NCBI GenBank assembly: GCA_003452695.1
Contig: DMNP01000023.1
Coordinates: forward strand, 1-7,291
Origin: Eggerthellaceae bacterium
GTDB taxonomy: Bacteria; Actinomycetota; Coriobacteriia; Coriobacteriales; Eggerthellaceae
Length of the DNA: 7,291 nt
Reading direction: 5' to 3'
A model generated the notes under the pieces. The model saw only the letters and a list, made by a program, of their open reading frames with translations. It did no database searches and had not been told where the DNA came from. The first letter of the stretch is position 1. Each line of letters starts with the position of its first letter. A program made the translations under genes and the position numbers. This document shows positions 1 to 5,807 of this stretch, one piece after another.

Positions 1-494
1 TTGTAGTCAGTGATGGCCGTGAAGAGCCCCTCGGTCGCCTCGGGCTCCATGGCCATGGCGATGAGCGCCTCCTCGAAGCCCATGAGTGCGGCCAGGCGTT
101 CGAACACGCCGTTGCCGAACCCGAAGTCGACGGCTTCGAAATCCCTATTGGGCTCGCCGATCATCTTGCACTCCATAGCGTAAGAGGCTTTCCAGTCGAA
201 CGTCGAGGGGTCGGGAATCGTGACCTGCTCGCGCCACTCGCAGATGTCGTCGAGCGGCGTGACGCTCACGTCGGGAACGCCCGCGCCGTCGCCCGTAATC
301 GGGTACTCCCACTTGTTGCCGAACCCGTCCATGCGGTCGCCGAACTGGGCGCCCTTCTCGATGGCCGGACCGTTGACGGCACCGAAGCCCATCACCTTGT
401 TGCCCACGAAGCTGTTCGGAACAAGAGGCGTCGGCTCGTGACGCAGGAACTTGAGGTAGTTGCCCTTGAAGTCGAATTGCGGCTGATCGCTCAT
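1..494 (-). CDS. URO-D superfamily protein (corrinoid methyltransferase-like), N-terminal part, runs off left edge
   Basis: The 164 visible codons start MSDQPQFDFKGNYLKFLRH and contain the segment GNGVFERLAALMGFEEAL followed by an MEPEA stretch. This is typical of uroporphyrinogen decarboxylase superfamily proteins of the MtaA/MtbA-like methyltransferase kind, which in anaerobes transfer methyl groups between corrinoid proteins and a second carrier. These paralogues are about 330-400 residues long, so roughly half the gene is missing at the window edge and the zinc-binding and catalytic C-terminal motifs cannot be checked. The start is set by AAAGGAGT (503-510) eight bases upstream of the ATG. 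It is divergent from a PucR-type regulator fragment, and such regulators often sit beside URO-D genes in related bacteria. A true haem-pathway HemE is unlikely from the N-terminus and context. The family call is firm; the substrate is unknown. Confidence 0.82.
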   Translation of the reverse strand, partial: MSDQPQFDFKGNYLKFLRHEPTPLVPNSFVGNKVMGFGAVNGPAIEKGAQFGDRMDGFGNKWEYPITGDGAGVPDVSVTPLDDICEWREQVTIPDPSTFDWKASYAMECKMIGEPNRDFEAVDFGFGNGVFERLAALMGFEEALIAMAMEPEATEGLFTAITDY

Positions 495-560
495 GATTGC
501 ACACTCCTTTTGGTTTGAAGAGACGAAAGGAAATACCGAACACTCTTTAACCATCTGCGC

Positions 561-579
561 ATGTGGTGACCTCATAATA
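561..579. promoter_or_regulatory. Imperfect 15-bp palindrome overlapping a possible minus-strand -10
   Basis: Bases 561-575 read ATGTGGTGACCTCAT. The half sites ATGtGGT and ACCtCAT match in six of seven positions around a central base. The palindrome overlaps TATTAT on the minus strand (574-579), a -10-like hexamer about 80 bases upstream of the URO-D start codon, but no good -35 was found. A dyad-symmetric site between two divergent genes fits an operator for the URO-D gene; this is inference from symmetry and position only. Confidence 0.35.
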
Positions 580-650
580 CCCTCGTCTACAGCGTATGCG
601 CTACGTCCACAGAAGACGATATTCACCGAAACTGGCCCATGTCATTTGGC

Positions 651-656
651 TATAAT
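651..656 (+). promoter_or_regulatory. Consensus -10 TATAAT for the regulator fragment
   Basis: A perfect TATAAT lies 24 bases before the chosen start codon at 681. Transcription would begin near 663, giving a very short leader that contains the GGGAAAGG ribosome binding site (667-674). The -35 region is poor, which suggests activation or a weak promoter. The hexamer also argues against starting the protein at the upstream ATG at 639, which would precede the transcript. Confidence 0.55.
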
Positions 657-680
657 GGACGAATACGGGAAAGGATGACC

Positions 681-1265
681 ATGAACATCAGCATGTCGAT
701 GATCGAGCGATATCTGAACCGCTACGACATCGAAAGCAACATACAGGACGACGCACTCACGGTTCACGGCATGCGCTTCATCTCGGGCGGGCGTCACCGC
801 TCCTCGCAAGAATACGTCTACATCGGCCAAGCGCTCGACTACCTCGAAGACCCGAGCTACTCCAACGCCCTCATCCTTGCCAACGGCAAGAACCACATCG
901 TGTGCCGCGGGTCGGATTACGAAGAGCTGCTGAACGAGGTGCTCTCGGCTTTCGATTTCTATAGCCGAATCGACGAGCGATTGATGCACGCCGCCGCCAG
1001 CCACCAGCCTCTAGGCGAAATGGTCGACGTGCTTGCAGAGGTCGTCGACGACGCGCTGCTCGTATTCGGAATCGACGGCGCGCTTCTCGGCTCCGCAAAC
1101 CTAGACCGGCTGCCCACCCGAGAGCTTCGCGCAAGCATCGACGATCGCAGCTCTCTCGGTGCCCTTTCCATCGGGGGGTATTTCGTCGACGAAGACGGCG
1201 TAGTGCAGCACGACCTGACCGATTACGCGCGCGAAGCTTCGAAAATCCACGGTTTGTTCGATTGA
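681..1265 (+). CDS. Truncated PucR/CdaR-type regulator: N-terminal sensory part only
   Basis: This 194-residue protein begins MNISMSMIERYLNRYDIES and continues with a region around LILANGKNHIV and LLNEVLSAFDFYSRIDERL. That layout resembles the N-terminal part of PucR/CdaR-like regulators common in Eggerthellaceae, which are usually about 500 residues with a C-terminal helix-turn-helix. Here the protein stops at HGLFD, well before any DNA-binding domain, and the following bases are AT-rich and non-coding. It is therefore probably a truncated gene, or less likely a stand-alone ligand-sensing domain. The start at 681 is chosen because AAAGG ends six bases upstream; in-frame ATGs at 639 and 675 are too early or too close. 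It is divergent from the URO-D gene, its likely former target. No residues identify a ligand. Confidence 0.6.
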   Translation: MNISMSMIERYLNRYDIESNIQDDALTVHGMRFISGGRHRSSQEYVYIGQALDYLEDPSYSNALILANGKNHIVCRGSDYEELLNEVLSAFDFYSRIDERLMHAAASHQPLGEMVDVLAEVVDDALLVFGIDGALLGSANLDRLPTRELRASIDDRSSLGALSIGGYFVDEDGVVQHDLTDYAREASKIHGLFD

Positions 1266-1430
1266 CTCAGCATCTCAAATATGCAAACATTTGTTCTAAC
1301 ATATTAACCTAAAGCGGGGCACTCGCGGCCTCGCCAGGCTGGGGCGCGGGGCCCAAAGCCCCGGGTTACGCCATCGCACCCTAACTCCCTCCAGGAGGAC
1401 AGCCGCCGACCTCGGAGAGGAGCATGAACC
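1266..1430 (+). other. Leader region of the Rpn gene with a GC hairpin
   Basis: The first 50 bases are AT-rich, unlike the surroundings, and may hold the promoter; TTGACT at 1262-1267 is -35-like but no good -10 follows. A six-base-pair stem (1347-1352 with 1358-1363, loop CCAAA) has no T run and is not a terminator. A perfect AGGAGG at 1393-1398 is too far from the start codon to serve it; the working site is GGAGAGGAG at 1414-1422. Confidence 0.4.
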
Positions 1431-2393
1431 ATGGCCAACGACAAGCTAATCGCGAGCGAGGGCGCCAAGCTGCGCCGCACCGGCAAGGACAGCGTGTTTT
1501 GCGACCTGTTCTCGCAGCCGGACTACCTGCTCGAGCTCTACCGCGCGCTGCACCCGGAGGATGACGCCACAACCGAATCCGACCTCGAGATCGTGAGCAT
1601 CGAGCACGTGATAACCGACGGGGAGTACAACGACCTCGGCTTCGTCGCGGCGGGCCGGCTGGTGGTGCTCGTCGAGTCGCAGACGACCTGGTCGGCAAAC
1701 ATCGTCACGCGCATGCTCCTCTACCTCGCCGAGACGTACCGCCGCCACATCCGCAGCCTCGGGAGGAGCCTCCACTCAAGCCCCGTGGTGCCTGTCCCCG
1801 CGCCCGAGCTCTACGTCGTGTACACGGGCAAGAGAAGCGTCCCCGACGAGCTGACGTTCGAGCGCGACATCCTCGGGGGCGAGCCGAGCGCGCTTAGCCT
1901 GAAAGTCCGCGTGCTGCGCGGGGATTCGCCCGACGTGGTGGGCCAGTACGTCAGCTTCGCGGGAATCTTCGACGAGGTGCGCCGCGAGGAAGGCGTCCCG
2001 ATGGGCGACAAGCCCGCCGCCGTGGTGCGCCGCTGCCTGGAGCGGGGTATACTGGTGCCGTACTTCGAGCGCAGGCGGCAGGAGGTGGAGGACATCATGT
2101 TCACGCTATTCGACCAGGAATACGAGACCGAACTGTACAAGAAGCGCATCGCCGAGGAGGCCTGGGAGCAGGGCATCGAGCAGGGGAAGGCGCAGGGCAT
2201 CAAGCAAGGCATCAAGCAAGGCATCGAGCAGGGCATCGAGCAGGGCATCGAGCAGGGCATCGAGCAGGGCAAGCTCGCCGCGTTCGCCGACCTGGTGGAC
2301 GACGGGCTCCTCTCTCCGGAAGACGCCGCATCTCGCCTGGGCGTCTCGCCCGAGCGCTTCGCGGAGCTCATGGCCAATCGGGAGCAACTATAG
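1431..2393 (+). CDS. Rpn family recombination-promoting nuclease / PD-(D/E)XK nuclease-family transposase-like protein
   Basis: This 320-residue protein matches the Rpn/YhgA-like family: DNA endonucleases with a PD-(D/E)XK fold, linked to RecA-independent recombination and, in Escherichia coli, to phage defence. The N-terminal motif GKDSVFCDLFSQPDYLLELY is typical. The nuclease core shows D68 in YNDLGF and E82 and Q84 in VLVESQTTW, the expected D...ExQ arrangement. A long helical part follows, then four-residue GIEQ/GIKQ repeats at about residues 247-280, then a C-terminal tail (LSPEDAASRLGVSPERFAELM) resembling the small helical module that often ends these proteins. GGAGAGGAG ends eight bases before the ATG; an ATG at 1424 is out of frame. 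A terminator follows at 2405, so it is probably a single-gene unit. These genes occur in many near-identical copies per genome and may be mobile, although no terminal inverted repeats were seen. Confidence 0.88.
   Translation: MANDKLIASEGAKLRRTGKDSVFCDLFSQPDYLLELYRALHPEDDATTESDLEIVSIEHVITDGEYNDLGFVAAGRLVVLVESQTTWSANIVTRMLLYLAETYRRHIRSLGRSLHSSPVVPVPAPELYVVYTGKRSVPDELTFERDILGGEPSALSLKVRVLRGDSPDVVGQYVSFAGIFDEVRREEGVPMGDKPAAVVRRCLERGILVPYFERRRQEVEDIMFTLFDQEYETELYKKRIAEEAWEQGIEQGKAQGIKQGIKQGIEQGIEQGIEQGIEQGKLAAFADLVDDGLLSPEDAASRLGVSPERFAELMANREQL
2048..2096 (+). promoter_or_regulatory. Internal -10-like hexamer and strong Shine-Dalgarno inside the Rpn gene
   Basis: TATACT (2048-2053, five of six consensus bases) lies 43 bases before the in-frame ATG at 2097; its -35 region is poor. 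Two overlapping GGAGG sequences (2081-2085 and 2087-2091) precede that ATG, the second by five bases, which is ideal spacing. These signals lie within codons for RRQEVEDIM, so the Shine-Dalgarno may partly be a by-product of Gln-Glu-Val-Glu-Asp codons. Confidence 0.45.
2097..2393 (+). CDS. Possible nested C-terminal product of the Rpn gene (RpnS-like antitoxin)
   Basis: Starting at Met223 in the Rpn reading frame, this would yield a 98-residue protein (MFTLFDQEYETELYKKRI onward) with the GIEQG repeat and the C-terminal helical tail but without the nuclease core. In Escherichia coli, rpn genes are known to encode such an in-frame C-terminal small protein that binds and blocks the full-length toxic nuclease. 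Here the start has a stronger, better-spaced ribosome binding site than many full genes, plus a -10-like TATACT upstream. Whether it is really made is inference. The sequence is identical to residues 223-320 of the full protein and shares its stop codon. Confidence 0.45.
   Translation: MFTLFDQEYETELYKKRIAEEAWEQGIEQGKAQGIKQGIKQGIEQGIEQGIEQGIEQGKLAAFADLVDDGLLSPEDAASRLGVSPERFAELMANREQL
2169..2270 (+). repeat. 12-bp in-frame tandem repeat (GIEQ/GIKQ codons)
   Basis: Eight consecutive 12-base units of the type CAGGGCATCGAG, plus half a ninth, run from 2169 to 2270. The last three full units are identical, the second diverges (CAGGGGAAGGCG), and several have CAA for CAG or AAG for GAG. Each unit adds four residues, so gain or loss of units keeps the frame. 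The repeat is expected to form a charged helix or coiled coil and is characteristic of this nuclease family. Confidence 0.9.
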
Positions 2394-2404
2394 TTTTGCA
2401 TGCG

Positions 2405-2439
2405 GCGGAGCGGCAGCTAGGTTGCCCGCTCCGCTCTTT
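2405..2439 (+). terminator. Intrinsic terminator after the Rpn gene
   Basis: GCGGAGCGG (2405-2413) pairs perfectly with CCGCTCCGC (2426-2434) around a 12-base loop, followed by TCTTT. The stem begins 12 bases after the Rpn stop codon. The T run is short but the stem is strong and GC-rich, so termination of the Rpn transcript is likely. Confidence 0.75.
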
Positions 2440-2637
2440 AGCTCTCTTCATTTGAAGGCGAATTTGTACGCACTAATTGACTAGCGACACACTTTAACCC
2501 TGATATCTTGCCGTTTGGTTAGCCTGGAATGGGCAACGTAACAACATAGAAACTGGTTACAAGCCGTGCGTGCACATCGCCGCCGTTGCGGAGTAGTATT
2601 AACTTCCGCTACGACAGTTATGCTCGGGGGAGGTTGC

Positions 2638-3879
2638 ATGAACGAAACCGGCATTCCCAACGTGCCGCTTCCGCCAGAGGACCTGCGCGCGGCTTCCCAG
2701 AGCGACGCGCCCGAAGCCCTGCCGCCCTCAGAGGCGGAAAACCTGGAAGCCGCTGAAGGCGGGGCCATCGAGCCTGTCGCGCCCGACGGGGAGGCCGAAT
2801 CCGAGCAAAGCATCCGCGCACTCGGCGGGGCCGTCGCAACCGCGCAGGCCGCCCGCCAACCGCGTGCAAGCACCGTCATGGTCGCGGCCTGCATCATCGC
2901 GCTCGTCGCCCTGACCATGCTCGGCGGCGTGCTGAACGTGGGCGACCACCTGGGCGCCGCGCACCCGGTGCTCGGCGGGGTGTTCTACGCGCTGATCGCG
3001 GTGCTCGTCGTGGTCGGGATAATCAGGCCAATCGTAAACGTCGCCAAGCGCCCCATCTTCTCGCTGTACGAGTTGCGCGACGAGCAGGGCCACGCCAAGC
3101 GGCGGCGCTGCCGGATGCTCGCCGACAACCTCATCGCCAACACCGACCTCACCGACGACGAAGTCGCCGAACTCGAAAATATCCTGCAGCAGGGCGACCG
3201 GACCGACGATGCGCTCATCGACTTCTTCAACGCGCACTGCATCCCGCTTATCGACACCGAGACCAAGCGGGCCGCCAGCACGGCGTTCTTCATCTCGGCT
3301 GTTTCGCGATCGCCGCTGATCAGCACCGTCACCATGCTTTCGGTCTGCCTGGACCTGGTGCGCGCCATCGTGGAAGTGTGCGGATTCCGCCCGACGAACG
3401 TGGGGCTTGCCAGGCTCTACACGCGCGTCATGATAAGCGCGCTCATCATCGGCGGCGTGGAGGATTCGGACCTAAGCGACCTGCTCGGCCAGCTGATGGG
3501 CGGCGGCGCCGGGGCGCGCGTGGGCGGCATCGTCATGGGCACCACGGCCGAGGGCCTCGTCAGCGCCTTTCTGGTCTTCCGCGTGGGCGTGCTCACCAAG
3601 AAATGGCTGACCGCCGCCGACGGCCCCGTGAGCATGCGGGCGATTAGGCGCACGTCGTATCGCGAGGCGCTCTCGCTCATGCGCACGAGCGAGTTCATGC
3701 AGACGGTCACCGACACCATGAAGGAGATGGGCGAATCGGTCGCTTCGAGCGTCGCGAACACGGTCAAGGAAACGAGCGCCTCGGTCGCCAACAACATCAC
3801 CGAGTCCGTCACGGGAAAGGCCCGCTCGGCAGTCGATTCCGCAAAGGCCGCCGTTCGCGGCTGGCACTTGTTCGAGTAG
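2638..3879 (+). CDS. DUF697-like multi-pass membrane protein with acidic N-terminus and amphipathic C-terminal repeats
   Basis: This 413-residue protein has three parts. Residues 1-75 are acidic and rich in Pro, Ala and Glu, and probably disordered. Two clear membrane helices follow at about 78-98 and 109-130, then a charged region. Residues about 212-320 carry further hydrophobic helices (FFISAVSRSPLISTVTMLSV, LYTRVMISALIIGGV, GGIVMGTTAEGLVSAFLVF) resembling DUF697, the family of YcjF. The last 60 residues have a repeating small-residue amphipathic pattern (VTDTMKEMGESVASSVANTV onward), apolipoprotein- or LEA-like. DUF697 proteins are inner-membrane proteins of unclear role, some associated with dynamin-like GTPases; none is seen here. 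The start at 2638 follows GGGGGAGG by four bases; the ATG at 2566 lacks such a site and adds a non-conserved basic stretch. The next gene starts 108 bp downstream on the same strand. DUF697 membership is a judgement from pattern, not a search. Confidence 0.6.
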   Translation: MNETGIPNVPLPPEDLRAASQSDAPEALPPSEAENLEAAEGGAIEPVAPDGEAESEQSIRALGGAVATAQAARQPRASTVMVAACIIALVALTMLGGVLNVGDHLGAAHPVLGGVFYALIAVLVVVGIIRPIVNVAKRPIFSLYELRDEQGHAKRRRCRMLADNLIANTDLTDDEVAELENILQQGDRTDDALIDFFNAHCIPLIDTETKRAASTAFFISAVSRSPLISTVTMLSVCLDLVRAIVEVCGFRPTNVGLARLYTRVMISALIIGGVEDSDLSDLLGQLMGGGAGARVGGIVMGTTAEGLVSAFLVFRVGVLTKKWLTAADGPVSMRAIRRTSYREALSLMRTSEFMQTVTDTMKEMGESVASSVANTVKETSASVANNITESVTGKARSAVDSAKAAVRGWHLFE

Positions 3880-3889
3880 GACGCGAACA

Positions 3890-3958
3890 GGGGACGGAGG
3901 GGATTCTTCGCGCCCCCTTTTGTCACCAAGGCGACAAAACCCCCGCCCCTTTGTCACC
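3890..3958. repeat. REP-like palindromic repeat between the DUF697 and MBL genes
   Basis: Two competing structures are visible. GACGGAGGGG (3893-3902) can pair with 3915-3924 as a ten-pair stem with wobbles. Alternatively TTTTGTC (3918-3924) pairs with GACAAAA (3933-3939), with CC/GG pairing inside, making a near-perfect 22-bp palindrome. TTTGTCACC recurs as a direct repeat at 3919-3927 and 3950-3958. This layout fits a dispersed REP/BIME-type element or a double operator for the MBL gene. No T run follows, so it is not a clear terminator. Confidence 0.5.
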
Positions 3959-3987
3959 GCAAACGGGCGCAGCAAAGGAGGAAAAGC

Positions 3988-4779
3988 ATGGAGAACGGCT
4001 CTTCGACATCGGGCAGCATATGCGTATCCGTGATCGACGTGGGCAAGGGCGATTGCATCTTGCTCCAAGCGGGCGACGCGGCCGCCCTCATAGACACCGG
4101 ATACGACAAGACTTCGGGCAACGTGCTGGCGTTCCTGCGCGAGAAGGGCGTCGCACACCTCGAGTTCGTGATCGTCACCCATTACGACAGGGACCACATC
4201 GGCGGCATGCGCGCCATCGGCGAGGCCATCGCCATCGACAAGGTGTATCTGCCGAACTACAAGGGGGCCGACAAGCATTACCGAACGCTCATGGATTCGA
4301 TCGAGCAGCTCGGGCTTGCGACGCAATCGGTCTCAGACGAGCTATCGCTGAAGCTTGGCGAAGCGAGCCTTACCGTCTTCCCTTCGACCGTAAGATTTGT
4401 CCTCGACGCGAAGGGCGACGAGGGTAACGACAACGACCTCTCGCTGGTCACGACGCTGGTCGCGGGAAGCGATTCGTATCTTTTCACAGGCGATCTCGAG
4501 GAGGACGGGCTTGCGGCGCATCTGAACGGCGCCCCCGGCGCCCTTGGTTGCTTCGACGTCTTGAAGATGCCCTGCCACGGCAAGAAATCCTCGCTCACCG
4601 ACGAGTTCCTCGAGCGCGTCCAGCCGCAAATCGTCATAATCACCGACAGCGAAGACGACCCCGCGGACAAGAAGGTGCTCAAGCTGCTGAAGGAGACGGG
4701 AGCCGCCGTCTACCGCACGGCAACTTCGGGCACCGTCCACGTCGCCAGCTCCGGCGCGGGCAGCTACACCGTCTCTTAA
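3988..4779 (+). CDS. Stand-alone ComEC/Rec2-type metallo-beta-lactamase-fold hydrolase
   Basis: This 263-residue protein matches the C-terminal MBL domain of ComEC without its membrane part. In order it shows DVGKGDCILL (17-26), LIDTGYD (34-40), the metal motif THYDRDHIGG (64-73; H65, D67, D69, H70), NDLSL (149-153), the FTGDLEEDG stretch with D169, and DVLKMPCHGKKSS (190-202). Stand-alone members are cytosolic; with no signal peptide or membrane helix here, the same is expected. Likely activity is metal-dependent phosphodiesterase or nuclease, as for ComEC. One oddity is that the usual HHGS motif reads CHGK (196-199), so the first His is Cys and the Ser is Lys. AAAGGAGG (3974-3981) stands six bases before the ATG. 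It lies 108 bp after the DUF697 gene, with a palindromic repeat between, so co-transcription is possible but unproven. Confidence 0.85.
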   Translation: MENGSSTSGSICVSVIDVGKGDCILLQAGDAAALIDTGYDKTSGNVLAFLREKGVAHLEFVIVTHYDRDHIGGMRAIGEAIAIDKVYLPNYKGADKHYRTLMDSIEQLGLATQSVSDELSLKLGEASLTVFPSTVRFVLDAKGDEGNDNDLSLVTTLVAGSDSYLFTGDLEEDGLAAHLNGAPGALGCFDVLKMPCHGKKSSLTDEFLERVQPQIVIITDSEDDPADKKVLKLLKETGAAVYRTATSGTVHVASSGAGSYTVS

Positions 4780-4834
4780 GCTGGGCAGCCCGGTGCTCCG
4801 GCGTTTCCGGGTCGCCCGCGGTACGGCCGAAGGC

Positions 4835-5080
4835 TGCCAGAAAAATGCCTTGTCGGGGGACTTCGAGAACCGTTTTTTCAATTTGCGCCCCTTCGTGCCA
4901 GAAAAAAGCCTTGTAGCGGGATTTCCAACGCTCTTCCGAGCTACCAGCAATAAGCATTCACATATCGTCGCTGTTCAGAGCATTGGCGTGAAACGTCGCG
5001 ACATCGGACCTTCGAACAAATCCCCCCCCCACACGGCCTTTTCTTGGCAGCGCGCAGCCAATTTCGTGAAAACCCGTTAT
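4835..5080. repeat. Three-copy dispersed repeat, two direct and one inverted, with a C9 run
   Basis: TGCCAGAAAAATGCCTTGT (4835-4853) recurs as TGCCAGAAAAAAGCCTTGT (4896-4914), exactly 61 bases later. Both are followed by a G-rich stretch and ACTTC or ATTTC. A third, more diverged copy is on the minus strand (about 5080 down to 5012). It keeps the order: AACNGTTTT-like segment, AATTTG/AAATTG, TGCCA-GAAAA-GCC, then a G run and GATTT. In this copy the G run appears as nine C on the plus strand (5022-5030). The whole 4780-5164 gap has no convincing gene, and reading frames across it are low-complexity. The repeat resembles intergenic interspersed repeats of high-GC actinobacteria; its function is unknown. 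Confidence 0.65.
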
Positions 5081-5121
5081 TTGCAGCGGATTGCTTATCT
5101 ATTTTAATTTCTCACGGTACA

Positions 5122-5163
5122 GCCACCGATATCAATTACACACCTTCCTCGATCATCGGCGGC
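5122..5163 (-). terminator. Possible stem-loop just after the nitroreductase stop
   Basis: GCCACCGAT (5122-5130) can pair with ATCGGCGGC (5155-5163) over nine pairs, one of them a wobble, with a 24-base loop. It begins directly after the minus-strand stop codon. There is no clear T run on the minus strand, so it may be an RNA 3'-end stabiliser or a weak terminator rather than a canonical one. Confidence 0.25.
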
Positions 5164-5164
5164 G

Positions 5165-5692
5165 CTACATGAACCGATAGAGTTCCTCGGCGCTTTTCCG
5201 GTTGAAGTGCCATTTCGAGGGACGGGCGTTTTCCGCCGGGTAGCCCATCGGCATCATGGCAACCACCTTCCAAGCGGGCGGAATGTTGAACGCCTGGCGC
5301 ATGATGCGCTCGTCGAAGCCGCGCACCCAGGTGGAACCGACACCGCACTCCCACGCTTCCATCATCATGTGGTCGAGCGCTATCGCCGCATCAACCTCGG
5401 CGGAATCGGCCCCGTCCACGTTCTTCCACGACTCGGCCAGGTCGGCGCACGCGAGCAGCACAGTCGGCGCATCGAACGCCCAGTGCGTCACCGAGCGCAC
5501 CCGCGAGATGGCCTCGTCGGACTGCAGCACCAGCACGCGCTGAGGCTGATAGTTGCACGCGCTCGGCGCGTTTCGGCCAGCCTCCAAGATGCGGGACATG
5601 TGCTCGTCGCTTATCTGTTCCTGCGCGAACCTGCGCACGCTCCAGCGCTCATGCGTCATGTCGAGAAAAGACGTCTCGTTTTTATCTTCCAT
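5165..5692 (-). CDS. Small nitroreductase family FMN-dependent oxidoreductase
   Basis: This 175-residue protein is a short nitroreductase-fold flavoenzyme, a family that reduces nitro groups, quinones or enones with NAD(P)H, usually as a cytosolic dimer. The N-terminal FMN phosphate-binding motif is ERWSVRRF (15-22). NAPSACNYQPQRVLVL (41-56) is the classic APSxxNxQPW-like segment, with Gln where Trp is common. GVGSTWVRGFDE and a late GYPAENARPS match the usual second flavin-binding region and GYP motif. The length suits the compact subgroup. The start at 5692 follows GGAGG (5700-5704) at seven bases; an upstream in-frame ATG at 5764 would add 24 unsupported residues. It is divergent from a TetR regulator, its likely controller. 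The physiological substrate cannot be read from sequence. Confidence 0.88.
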   Translation of the reverse strand: MEDKNETSFLDMTHERWSVRRFAQEQISDEHMSRILEAGRNAPSACNYQPQRVLVLQSDEAISRVRSVTHWAFDAPTVLLACADLAESWKNVDGADSAEVDAAIALDHMMMEAWECGVGSTWVRGFDERIMRQAFNIPPAWKVVAMMPMGYPAENARPSKWHFNRKSAEELYRFM

Positions 5693-5743
5693 TGGAATAC
5701 CTCCGTTTGCTAGCCTGCATTTCCTTTCCGAGAAAATCTTACT

Positions 5744-5768
5744 AACGGTCTTGAATTTAAGCACCGTT
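5744..5768. promoter_or_regulatory. Inverted repeat AACGGT-N13-ACCGTT, possible operator
   Basis: Perfect six-base arms at 5744-5749 and 5763-5768 flank a 13-base AT-rich centre. The site lies 52-76 bases upstream of the nitroreductase start codon, beside a minus-strand -10-like TAAGAT (5736-5741). Its 25-bp span suits a TetR-family dimer; binding is inferred, not shown. Confidence 0.4.
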
Positions 5769-5773
5769 CATAA

Positions 5774-5803
5774 TTGCAATTTGTACGGCTGCTAGAGGAT
5801 AAT
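5774..5803 (+). promoter_or_regulatory. Promoter for the TetR-family gene
   Basis: TTGCAA (5774-5779, four of six -35 bases) and GATAAT (5798-5803, five of six -10 bases) are 18 bases apart. The start of transcription would be near 5810, leaving a leader of about 150 bases before the regulator's ATG. The -35 is self-complementary and may be shared with the minus strand, where no matching -10 at proper spacing was found. Confidence 0.5.
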
Positions 5804-5807
5804 CATG

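Noticed and set aside
639..680. Upstream start for the regulator fragment at 639
   Set aside because: It has no ribosome binding site and lies before the consensus TATAAT at 651, so the transcript from that promoter would not include it.
1347..1363. Hairpin upstream of the Rpn gene as a terminator for the regulator fragment
   Set aside because: The stem is only six pairs and no T run follows.
2169..2270. CRISPR-like array
   Set aside because: The 12-bp units are contiguous with no spacers and encode the in-frame GIEQ repeats of the Rpn protein.
1811..2401. Minus-strand 196-codon frame opposite the Rpn gene
   Set aside because: Its Met-Pro-Cys-Ser repeats are just the complement of the GIEQG coding repeat, and the plus-strand gene is well supported.
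2566..2637. Upstream start for the DUF697-like protein at 2566
   Set aside because: No Shine-Dalgarno precedes it, and the extra 24 residues are not a clear signal peptide; GGGGGAGG supports 2638.
3472..4326. Long 284-codon minus-strand frame across the DUF697 and MBL genes
   Set aside because: It spans two well-supported plus-strand genes and their intergenic repeat, and has no recognisable domain; it is an antisense shadow of high-GC codon use.
4793..5107. 104-codon plus-strand frame in the gap after the MBL gene
   Set aside because: It is a translation of the dispersed repeat units, with no ribosome binding site or family resemblance.
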